A stretch of DNA of 6,600 nt from an uncultured Ruminococcus sp. (GTDB lineage: Bacteria; Bacillota; Clostridia; Oscillospirales; Ruminococcaceae). The notes below the pieces were generated by a model. The model had not been told where the DNA came from. It searched no databases and saw only the letters and a list, made by a program, of their open reading frames with translations. The DNA lies in NCBI GenBank assembly GCA_947177345.1, contig CAMWUB010000081.1:1-6600 (forward strand), given 5' to 3'. This document shows positions 1 through 5,585 of the stretch, in pieces; position 1 is the stretch's first letter, and every line of letters starts with the position of its first letter. Both the position numbers and the translations under genes were made by a program.

Positions 1-1458
1 CCGGAGAGAATTTCCCTCAGCGATAATTGCGTAACTTTTCAGGGGGAGAAAGTCGAGACTAATCTGCATAATTTCTTCCGTCTGCTTTAACATCTGATGC
101 TCGGCAATCCATAACGCCGTTTTTGCGACAGATACCGCAAAATCGTTGATTTCGATACCGTAAAACTGACCGATTGACACCATGACAGGCTTCAAATCGG
201 CGGAAAGCATGGATTGTCCGTAAACCTGACCGTCGATTACAACAAGCTGTTTAATTGCTTCATTTTCGAGCTTCCGGAGCGACAAATAAGTTTCCGTCAG
301 GAAATTTCCCGAACCACAGGCAGGGTCAAGAAACGTAAGACCGGCGAGTTTCCGGCGATATTCGTTCAATCTGTTTTCACGGGCTTTTTTAGTCTTAAGA
401 GCCTTGATTTCTTCGAGTTCAGCGGTCAAATTGTCGAGGAAAAGAGGGTCAATAACCTTATGGATATTTTCAATACTTGTATAGTGCATACCGCCGGAAC
501 GTCGGGTATCAGGATTCAGCGTGGATTCAAAAACCGCACCGAAAATAGTCGGCGAGATTGCAGACCAGTCAAAACCGGCACTATCGAGGATAATTTGCTT
601 GATTTCCTCCGAAAATGACGGAATAATAATATTATCGTCAGCGAAAAGTCCGCCGTTGACATACGGAAAAGCAAGAAGTTCGGGGTCATCGTAGCGGTCA
701 CGGTTTTCGACCGGCGTATTCAGCATTTTAAATAAAATTTTTAACTCTCTGTGCCACTTGTTGACCGGAATATTTTTCAGATAGTCGTGAAACATAAGCC
801 GATTGAAAACGTCGGAATGTTCAGCATAAAAGCAGAATACCAATCGCACGCAAAGTATATTCAAATATTTTAACGTTTCAGAATCTTGCGGATTTTCGTA
901 CTGTTCAAGGAGTTTATCGTATAATTTTCCGACGATTTCACCGGCTTTCAAGGAAATGTCCGTTTCTTTTTTTATGTGTTCGCTTTCGGTACTGACAAGA
1001 AACTGTAGCCGATAATATTCTTTAGATAAATCTTTTAAGAAAATCTGTTCCGGTTCGGAGTTAGGTTTTTCCATATCGTAAACGAGGAACTCAGAAAAGT
1101 TGCAAGTTATTATCCAGCGAGGTCGTCGGGAATACGGCAATACCGCAGAATATCTTACCGCCTGTTGATAAGGAGTCAGAAATGAGCCGTCAGATTGCGG
1201 AATACCTTTTCTGAGGTCTTTTCCTAAACTTTTCTGCTCTATAAGAACGTGGGTAGCCTCAATGTAGCCGTCAATAAATGACGTGTTATCCAGTTTGACA
1301 CGTTCCTCAAAAGTAATAAATTCGGAAATATTGTCCACTCCATAGACATTTTGCAGTAAATCAATCCAGAATATCTGACTTTCGCCCTTCTCGTAACCTT
1401 TACCGTTCCACCGTTCAGCGAACTCTTCAGCAAATTTTTTCTGTTCTTTATCTGTCAC
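1..1458 (-). CDS. Type IIG restriction-modification enzyme, MmeI-like (N-terminal part; runs off left edge)
   Basis: This is an open frame of 486 codons read right to left, without a stop up to the window edge, so the C-terminus (rest of the methylase and target-recognition domain) is missing. Near the N-terminus D63 followed by E74-Q-K76 fits the D-x(n)-ExK nuclease motif of MmeI-type enzymes (spacing ten, nine in MmeI). RWIITCNFSEFLVYDME (about 114-130) is typical of the family's N-terminal region. FLDPACGSGNFL (376-387) is SAM-binding motif I of adenine-N6 methylases, and FYGIEIND (432-439) follows as motif II. One chain would thus methylate and cut DNA; family members are usually about 900 residues or more. 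The start is GTG at 1458, preceded by GAGGG six nt upstream; an in-frame TGA at 1470-1468 excludes a longer protein. It has its own promoter and lies behind the XRE gene in the same orientation. A methylase-only relative with a decayed nuclease cannot be excluded. Confidence 0.88.
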   Translation of the reverse strand, partial: MTDKEQKKFAEEFAERWNGKGYEKGESQIFWIDLLQNVYGVDNISEFITFEERVKLDNTSFIDGYIEATHVLIEQKSLGKDLRKGIPQSDGSFLTPYQQAVRYSAVLPYSRRPRWIITCNFSEFLVYDMEKPNSEPEQIFLKDLSKEYYRLQFLVSTESEHIKKETDISLKAGEIVGKLYDKLLEQYENPQDSETLKYLNILCVRLVFCFYAEHSDVFNRLMFHDYLKNIPVNKWHRELKILFKMLNTPVENRDRYDDPELLAFPYVNGGLFADDNIIIPSFSEEIKQIILDSAGFDWSAISPTIFGAVFESTLNPDTRRSGGMHYTSIENIHKVIDPLFLDNLTAELEEIKALKTKKARENRLNEYRRKLAGLTFLDPACGSGNFLTETYLSLRKLENEAIKQLVVIDGQVYGQSMLSADLKPVMVSIGQFYGIEINDFAVSVAKTALWIAEHQMLKQTEEIMQISLDFLPLKSYAIIAEGNSLR

Positions 1459-1464
1459 AAAAAT

Positions 1465-1469
1465 CCCTC
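1465..1469 (-). promoter_or_regulatory. Ribosome binding site fixing the GTG start
   Basis: GAGGG on the minus strand lies six nt before the GTG at 1458. No ATG lies nearby in frame and an in-frame TGA overlaps just upstream (1470-1468), so this site decides the non-ATG start of the Type IIG gene. Confidence 0.7.
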
Positions 1470-1490
1470 ACAATCCCGATTTTTACAAAA

Positions 1491-1519
1491 ATTATATCAT
1501 AATTATCCGAAAAAGTCAA
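1491..1519 (-). promoter_or_regulatory. Sigma-A-type promoter of the Type IIG gene
   Basis: On the minus strand, -35 TTGACT (1519-1514) and a perfect -10 TATAAT (1496-1491) are separated by 17 nt. The -35 overlaps the TGA stop codon of the XRE gene (1518-1516). The predicted transcript would start near 1484, leaving a leader of roughly 25 nt before the GTG. The enzyme can therefore be expressed independently of the XRE promoter, although read-through from the XRE gene is also possible since no terminator is visible between them. Confidence 0.75.
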
Positions 1520-2217
1520 TATTTACAGAACATTTCCGTAAAGCTGACATCTGTAAATTCTCTCAGAAAAGAAATATCAGAGAAATTCAAACCGTAATTC
1601 TGCGATTTATCACGATTTTCAACACCTGTATAAAGATAGTCAAGTTTTTTCTGTGAGATATGTTCAGTCCGGAGCTTTTCACGGTCAAACCCTTTTTCTT
1701 TCAGGTGAAATAATGCGATGCGTGAAAGCTGTACCTGTACCGTTTTATAACTATCGGTATCGGCACAACGGTCAAGAATGTCCAGAATATCAAAAATAGT
1801 GTCACTGTCGAATTTCTCAATAGAATCATTGGCAGGCTCGTAATTTATATATCGGTCATTGTTAAGAAACTGCACTGTACAATTAGTATAAGCAAAAATT
1901 TTCAGCTGAGTTTCAAGACTTACTTCACTGCCACGTCTGAGACTTACCCAACGTTGAGAAAGTGAGGTCATGGACTTGAAAACACTTCTTTTTCTGCTTG
2001 CCTCCGAAATTATCGGTGCATCATCGTCATTTATGAAATAATCAATCGGAACGTCGAAATACTGAGCGATTTTTGAAATCATATCCAGATTTGGCATACC
2101 GTCATTCACCCATTTTGTGACCGTAGCGGATGAGATTTCCAGTTCTTTCGCCACTGCTCTCGGCTTGACTCCGTGTTCGTCACAAAGTTCATTGTATTTC
2201 TTCCAAAAAACAGTCAT
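1516..2217 (-). CDS. XRE-family helix-turn-helix regulator with an unassigned C-terminal domain
   Basis: The product is a 233-aa DNA-binding protein. Residues 1-65 form an XRE/Cro-CI-type domain: AVAKELEISSATVTKWVNDG (about 21-40) is the helix-turn-helix, and IAQYFDVPIDYFI (about 50-62) is the usual fifth-helix segment. The remaining 165 residues match no family I recognise; they look soluble, with no membrane segment and no visible LexA/CI peptidase or metalloprotease motif. The start at 2217 is chosen because GGAGG lies seven nt upstream. An in-frame ATG at 2280 would add 21 residues but lies in the -35 region of the gene's own promoter, so it cannot be translated from that transcript. The gene diverges from the DUF3987 gene across overlapping promoters, the usual place for a mobile-element repressor, and precedes the Type IIG gene. 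Its targets are inferred, not shown. Confidence 0.88.
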   Translation of the reverse strand: MTVFWKKYNELCDEHGVKPRAVAKELEISSATVTKWVNDGMPNLDMISKIAQYFDVPIDYFINDDDAPIISEASRKRSVFKSMTSLSQRWVSLRRGSEVSLETQLKIFAYTNCTVQFLNNDRYINYEPANDSIEKFDSDTIFDILDILDRCADTDSYKTVQVQLSRIALFHLKEKGFDREKLRTEHISQKKLDYLYTGVENRDKSQNYGLNFSDISFLREFTDVSFTEMFCKY

Positions 2218-2224
2218 GTTATTA

Positions 2225-2229
2225 CCTCC
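2225..2229 (-). promoter_or_regulatory. Ribosome binding site of the XRE gene
   Basis: GGAGG on the minus strand, seven nt before the ATG at 2217. It supports the shorter start over the in-frame ATG at 2280. Confidence 0.75.
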
Positions 2230-2231
2230 AT

Positions 2232-2243
2232 ATTGTACACAAT
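2232..2243. promoter_or_regulatory. 12-bp dyad ATTGT-ac-ACAAT at the XRE gene's transcript start
   Basis: ATTGTACACAAT has perfect 5-bp arms around AC. It lies at the predicted start of the XRE transcript, just downstream of its -10 and upstream of its ribosome binding site. The place suits an autoregulatory operator, but its sequence differs from the GATACTAAA motif on the rightward promoter, so a role is only a suggestion. Confidence 0.35.
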
Positions 2244-2250
2244 GTCGGAT

Positions 2251-2280
2251 TTTATAAATAATATTATTTCCACTTGACAA
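2251..2280 (-). promoter_or_regulatory. Leftward promoter of the XRE gene
   Basis: On the minus strand, -35 TTGTCA (2280-2275) and -10 TATAAA (2256-2251) are separated by 18 nt. The -35 shares five bases with the -35 of the rightward promoter, so RNA polymerase probably cannot occupy both at once. Confidence 0.65.
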
Positions 2281-2303
2281 ATGATACTAAAGTAGCATAT
2301 AAT
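2274..2303 (+). promoter_or_regulatory. Rightward promoter of the DUF3987 gene
   Basis: Perfect -35 TTGACA (2274-2279) and perfect -10 TATAAT (2298-2303) are separated by 18 nt, so the unrepressed promoter should be strong. The start is expected near 2310, giving a leader of about 100 nt before the ATG at 2408. The spacer is filled by a dyad (2281-2298), which suggests repression by blocking polymerase. Confidence 0.8.
2281..2298. promoter_or_regulatory. Probable operator O1 in the rightward -35/-10 spacer
   Basis: ATGATACTAAAGTAGCAT is an imperfect 18-bp dyad: ATG/CAT and TACT/AGTA pair around AA, with one mismatched pair between. It contains GATACTAAA (2283-2291), which recurs inverted at 2319-2327. 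Location within the promoter spacer and next to an XRE gene suggests it is bound by that regulator. Confidence 0.6.
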
Positions 2304-2318
2304 ATATTTATAAAATCG

Positions 2319-2327
2319 TTTAGTATC
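2319..2327. promoter_or_regulatory. Probable operator O2, inverted copy of GATACTAAA
   Basis: TTTAGTATC is the exact reverse complement of GATACTAAA in O1. The copies lie 27 nt apart and flank the -10 and predicted start of the rightward promoter. Two inverted sites around a promoter suit cooperative repressor binding. Confidence 0.5.
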
Positions 2328-2407
2328 TTGATATGATTTATTATAACACATATTTTCTTTTCTGTCAAGACAAGTATAAACGATTTAAGATAAAAGAAAG
2401 GAATATA

Positions 2408-3871
2408 ATGCCTATGAATGAAAATGAATGGTCAATGCCAACGCCATTACGTTCGGACAAATCAGATTTGATTCACTATCCTGCAAACGCACTTCCACCG
2501 ATTCTGCGTGATATGACTTTAGCAATCGCTGAAAGCACATCTACAGATATTGCAATGGCTGGAACAGCTCTGATTTCCTCAATAAGCTACTGTTTTTCGG
2601 GAGTTTACAGAATGTCGGGAAAATATGACCATACCGAACCGCTTGTAATTGATGCACTCACGATTGCCGAACCGAGTTTTAAGAAATCTCCCGTTATTTC
2701 GGCAATAAAACGTCCTTACGTACAGTTCACGTATGATTGGAACGAACAGAACAAAACCGATATTTTCAGGTGTCAGGCAGAGCGAAAAATTCTTGAAAGT
2801 CAACTGCTTGCACTGGAAAAGAAAAATGATGTAACTGCTGATGAAATTGCCAATTTAAAGACAAAAATCAGTAACATTCAAGACAATAATTTCCGCAGAA
2901 TCGCTGTTGATGACGTTACACCAGAAGCACTTGTGCGATTGCTTTACGACAATAAGTCTCTGCTGATGATTTCGGACGAAGCCGGTATGCTCGGAAATTT
3001 TAACGGTCGCTACTCGAATAACATTCCGAACCTTGATTTGATACTCAAATCATACAATGGTGAAACTTATATCAGTGACCGTGTCGGCAGAGACAGTATC
3101 ACATTGAAACGTCCGTATGTGTCGATTTGTCTTGCGTGCCAGCCTTATGTGTTCGACAGCATGATAAACAATACGGCATTCCGTGGAAGTGGTTTGATTT
3201 CAAGACTTATTTATTGTTTTCCAAGTAGCAATATCGGACAGAGGAAGTACGACACTCAGCCAATACCGAAAAATATCGCTGAAAATTATCAGCATTTGAT
3301 TTACAGACTTCTGCATAAAAAATTTACATATTATGACGAAAATGAAACATATCTGCATTTTGATAGCAAGGCTTTTAAAGAATTTGTTGATTATTACAAC
3401 AATTTCATTGAAAAAAATCTGCTCACTGAAATGGCATTCTGCCGTGACTGGGGTGGAAAATATCATGGTCTGATTCTGCGAATCTGTGGGATTATTCACT
3501 GCGTAAAGTGCGAACTTGATGATAAAAATCCTGCCGAAGTTCATGTAAATCTGGACACGCTTTGTTCTTCGATTGATATTGCGAATTATTATCGTGAACA
3601 GGCAATTTTCGCTTACGGACAGAGTGATATTGATATTGGAACGGTCAAGGCAGAGAAGGTTATTGAAAAAATCAAATCGAAAAATATTTATAAAATCCGT
3701 CAGAATGACCTGTACAGAATATGCCGATGTACACTTTTCAAAAACGCTCAGGATTTCAACGAAACCGCTGAAATGCTCGAAGAATACGGCTATATCCGTC
3801 GTGAAACTGTCAAGGGTGCGAACGGAAACAATAAAAGTGGAATCATGATTTATATAAATCCGAATATCTGA
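2408..3871 (+). CDS. DUF3987 family protein (helicase/primase-like ATPase fold of mobile elements)
   Basis: The 487-aa product matches the DUF3987 pattern: a start segment with PANALPPILRDM (about 25-36), a P-loop-like segment AEPSFKKSP (87-95), a short charged coiled-coil region (about 122-160), a Walker-B-like LLMISDEAG (185-193), SICLACQPYVF (239-249) as a sensor-like strand, and GSGLISRLIYCFP (260-272). The last 75 residues look like a winged-helix segment (DLYRICRCTLFKNAQDFNE). The P-loop lacks the glycines of GxxGxGK[ST], which is common in this family, so ATP hydrolysis should not be assumed. Relatives occur on phage-like and integrative elements, often with replication or mobilization genes; the exact function is unproven. 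The start at 2408 has AAAGGA five nt upstream. An in-frame ATG at 2333 would add 25 residues but has no ribosome binding site. Confidence 0.85.
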   Translation: MPMNENEWSMPTPLRSDKSDLIHYPANALPPILRDMTLAIAESTSTDIAMAGTALISSISYCFSGVYRMSGKYDHTEPLVIDALTIAEPSFKKSPVISAIKRPYVQFTYDWNEQNKTDIFRCQAERKILESQLLALEKKNDVTADEIANLKTKISNIQDNNFRRIAVDDVTPEALVRLLYDNKSLLMISDEAGMLGNFNGRYSNNIPNLDLILKSYNGETYISDRVGRDSITLKRPYVSICLACQPYVFDSMINNTAFRGSGLISRLIYCFPSSNIGQRKYDTQPIPKNIAENYQHLIYRLLHKKFTYYDENETYLHFDSKAFKEFVDYYNNFIEKNLLTEMAFCRDWGGKYHGLILRICGIIHCVKCELDDKNPAEVHVNLDTLCSSIDIANYYREQAIFAYGQSDIDIGTVKAEKVIEKIKSKNIYKIRQNDLYRICRCTLFKNAQDFNETAEMLEEYGYIRRETVKGANGNNKSGIMIYINPNI

Positions 3872-3940
3872 ACTATCAACATTTTTGATATTATCGACGA
3901 TATTTAAAATCTGTTGATTATGCTGATAATGTTGAAAGTT
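3871..3940. repeat. Long inverted repeat (13-bp arms, 44-nt loop) starting at the DUF3987 stop
   Basis: AACTATCAACATT (3871-3883) pairs with AATGTTGAAAGTT (3928-3940), with twelve of thirteen positions matching. Inside the loop is a small dyad, TATCG-A-CGATA (3892-3902). The long AT-rich loop and lack of an adjacent T-tract make a classical terminator unlikely. It could be part of the oriT region or a 3'-end structure of the DUF3987 mRNA. Confidence 0.55.
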
Positions 3941-3941
3941 C

Positions 3942-3964
3942 ATGAATTTCATAATGATTTTTTT
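3942..3964 (+). terminator. Weak dyad followed by a T-run; possible inefficient terminator
   Basis: ATGAA-T-TTCAT (3942-3952) is followed by seven T at 3958-3964. The stem is only five A/T-rich pairs with a one-base centre that cannot form a proper loop, so if this terminates the DUF3987 transcript it probably does so only together with the larger repeat just upstream. Confidence 0.2.
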
Positions 3965-3995
3965 GACAGTTTTGTCTTCCGTTCAGCCTCGCAGA

Positions 3996-4067
3996 GCGCC
4001 GTGTACTTGTGATATTAGTGGTCACACTGATGTCGCAAGTACTAAGGCGTTACAAACGGCGTAAGCC
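3996..4067 (+). other. Structured region upstream of the relaxase gene: candidate oriT (or structured leader RNA)
   Basis: The core is a hairpin with 18-nt arms (4003-4020 and 4025-4042) and loop GTCA. Fifteen pairs are Watson-Crick and the remaining three (4010/4035, 4013/4032, 4016/4029) are all T.G, so on the plus strand the whole stem can pair. CGCC at 3997-4000 can pair with GGCG at 4046-4049, or CGCCGT (3997-4002) with ACGGCG (4056-4061); a third option is a bulged stem GGC.TTAC/GTAAGCC (4046-4053 with 4061-4067). MobV relaxases act on inverted-repeat origins usually located just upstream of their gene, as here. I did not find the pMV158-type nick sequence, so the oriT role and nick position are inferred. 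Confidence 0.5.
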
Positions 4068-4133
4068 CTTTGTAAATCCGGCTATCCAGTCGTTTCCTGC
4101 AATAGCAATTACCTACTTATAGAAAGGAAAAAT

Positions 4134-5321
4134 ATGAATTATAAGATAATATCATTCGGACAGGGTAAAGGTTCAATCGCACACAACAACAGAAATTTTA
4201 TTGCTAATAATGTTGACAGAAATCGCATTGCTAACAACGTGACATTCATTTCAAAACCTATCGGTGAAGTGTACGAAGAACTTTTCGGTGGAGCGGTTAC
4301 GAGATACAATGCCCGACAGAAAAGAAATGACCGGAAAATTCATGGAACTTACTATGAACACCTATTTCATTGTAAGCCGTCCAATTCTGTATTGACTGCG
4401 AGCGATAAGCGAAAGAGTTTCTATGAAGATGTAGTCCAGATTGGAAAAATGGAAGATTCCGGATATGGAACAGAAGATTTTCAACTTGTTGCCGATTGTC
4501 TGACGGAATATATGAATGGTTTTCAGGCAAGAAATCCGAACTTTCATGTATTCAATGCCGTTCTGCACATGGATGAGGCTACTCCGCACCTGCACATTGA
4601 TTACATACCAATCGGACATTATAAGCGTGGAATGGATATCCAGAACGGTATCGCCCAAGCACTCAAGGAAATGGGGTACGGTGACGGAAAACAGGCGATT
4701 GCACGTTGGAGAGAAAAAGAAGTTGAAGTGCTGAATGAAATCTGTCGTCGGCATGGAATCGAACCGTTACCGCCTGAAAAATCACGTGGAACTTTAGAAG
4801 TTGCCGAATACAAGGAGCAACGCAGAAAAGCTGAACATCTTGCAGTTGAGAATGAAAAATCGCAGTCTGAACTTGATGAACTTAATGAAGAATTGAAAAC
4901 AGCTACTGAAAAGAAAGTTAAAATTGTGGAAATTGACAGCATAGAGACGAAAAAATCCCGATTCAGCAGGAATAAAATTTCTCTTTCAACGGAAGATTTT
5001 CAGAACTTATCAGACCTTGCGAAAAAACAGGTTGCAGGCGTAAAACAGACTAAGAAGTTAAAATCCGAAAATGTAGAACTGCTGAAAAAAGTCACCGATT
5101 TGGAAGTACAGGTTAAATTTCTGATCGCTGAACTTGATAAATACAAACAACCTGCTCATTGTTCTCGTGAACAGTTGAAAAAAAGTGCTGAAAAAGTTTC
5201 GGAACTGGAGCAGTTAAAGTCAAAATATAGAAAGGCTTTAGAATTTATAAATTCCCGTGCCTTAGCGACTGAATTTGAAATATATAAAAATCATTCTGTA
5301 AGAAAAACAGAACTTGAATAA
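4134..5321 (+). CDS. mobV: MobV-family relaxase (Mob/Pre plasmid recombination enzyme)
   Basis: The 395-aa protein would nick one strand at oriT, stay attached to the 5' end and lead the strand into a recipient through a helper system. Motif I is AHNNR (16-20); H17 aligns with the histidine that serves as nucleophile in MobM of pMV158. Motif III, HMDEATPHLH (145-154), carries the metal-binding HxDE...PHxH residues. Both halves of the active site are intact. From about residue 225 the chain is charged and coiled-coil-like (225-265 and 305-370), as usual for dimerising MobV C-termini. The start has AAAGGA five nt upstream. The gene follows a hairpin-rich non-coding stretch that is the likely substrate, and precedes the small SHOCT-like gene. 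No strong promoter is visible directly upstream, so it may be read from the DUF3987 promoter. Confidence 0.92.
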   Translation: MNYKIISFGQGKGSIAHNNRNFIANNVDRNRIANNVTFISKPIGEVYEELFGGAVTRYNARQKRNDRKIHGTYYEHLFHCKPSNSVLTASDKRKSFYEDVVQIGKMEDSGYGTEDFQLVADCLTEYMNGFQARNPNFHVFNAVLHMDEATPHLHIDYIPIGHYKRGMDIQNGIAQALKEMGYGDGKQAIARWREKEVEVLNEICRRHGIEPLPPEKSRGTLEVAEYKEQRRKAEHLAVENEKSQSELDELNEELKTATEKKVKIVEIDSIETKKSRFSRNKISLSTEDFQNLSDLAKKQVAGVKQTKKLKSENVELLKKVTDLEVQVKFLIAELDKYKQPAHCSREQLKKSAEKVSELEQLKSKYRKALEFINSRALATEFEIYKNHSVRKTELE

Positions 5322-5331
5322 AAAAAGAGAA

Positions 5332-5350
5332 AGCAGGGGAAGTACCTGCT
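5332..5350 (+). other. Hairpin in the mobV / small-gene junction
   Basis: AGCAGG (5332-5337) and CCTGCT (5345-5350) form a perfect six-pair stem with a seven-base loop. No T-run follows, so it is not a typical terminator; it sits four nt before the AAGGAG of the next gene and could protect or tune that part of the mRNA. Confidence 0.45.
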
Positions 5351-5365
5351 ATTAAGGAGAAAACT

Positions 5366-5530
5366 ATGTCATCAGAGAAAGATAGAAAGAATGGCATTGA
5401 AAATGCGACAAAAGAGGAAATTTATGCAGCTTTAAAGCTGATAGAATGTCTTTATAAGAACGGCGAAATCTCAAAACACATCTTTACAAAAATTTTTGAT
5501 AAATACTGTGAAAAACATCTTGACAAATGA
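5366..5530 (+). CDS. Small SHOCT-like protein (54 aa)
   Basis: The frame encodes 54 residues, with AAGGAG six nt before the ATG and a TGA at 5528-5530. The central part, IYAALKLIECLYKNGEISKH followed by IFTKIFDKYCEK (about 19-50), resembles the short C-terminal oligomerization (SHOCT) pattern: a helix, a turn with N/K-G-x-I-S/T, and a second helix. Small proteins of this kind are often found between mobilization and serine-recombinase genes on Clostridia elements; a role as accessory or directionality factor for the recombinase is a guess from position. It has no signal peptide, membrane segment or DNA-binding motif that I can see. The last codons overlap the -35 of the recombinase promoter. 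Existence of the gene is well supported by its ribosome binding site and context; the family call is moderate. Confidence 0.75.
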   Translation: MSSEKDRKNGIENATKEEIYAALKLIECLYKNGEISKHIFTKIFDKYCEKHLDK

Positions 5531-5548
5531 AAAAATATGCGCTACACT
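5520..5548 (+). promoter_or_regulatory. Promoter of the serine recombinase gene
   Basis: Perfect -35 TTGACA (5520-5525) and -10 TACACT (5543-5548, four of six consensus bases) are 17 nt apart. The -35 lies in the last codons of the small SHOCT-like gene. The start is expected near 5555, giving a short leader before the strong AAGGAGG (5572-5578). The recombinase may therefore be expressed apart from mobV. Confidence 0.6.
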
Positions 5549-5585
5549 ATAAATATCAAAATTAGGAAATAAAGGAGGAATATAT

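Noticed and set aside
214..618. Plus-strand 134-codon open frame
   Set aside because: It lies antisense to the Type IIG gene, has no recognisable domain or good ribosome binding site, and the minus-strand frame carries clear family motifs over the same bases.
1239..1433. Minus-strand 64-codon open frame
   Set aside because: It overlaps the Type IIG gene in another frame, and the main frame there encodes the nuclease-like region.
2218..2280. 21-residue N-terminal extension of the XRE protein from the ATG at 2280
   Set aside because: That ATG overlaps the gene's own -35 box and would not be in the mRNA; the ATG at 2217 has GGAGG at good spacing.
2333..2407. 25-residue N-terminal extension of the DUF3987 protein
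   Set aside because: There is no ribosome binding site before the ATG at 2333, whereas the ATG at 2408 has AAAGGA.
3200..3952. Minus-strand 250-codon open frame
   Set aside because: It is antisense to the DUF3987 gene, rich in I/F/N as expected for a reverse-strand shadow, and has no motif.
3963..3990. Perfect TTGACA at 3963-3968 as a promoter for mobV
   Set aside because: No acceptable -10 lies 16-19 nt downstream, where the sequence is GC-rich; it may be chance within a T-rich stretch.
3996..4067. Exact pMV158-type MobV nick sequence
   Set aside because: The hairpin contains TAGTG next to its loop, faintly like the pMV158 nick region, but the following bases differ, so I do not assign a nick site.
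4362..4942. Several open frames on both strands within mobV
   Set aside because: They are shadows of the relaxase frame, which has the HNxR and HxDE...PHxH motifs intact.
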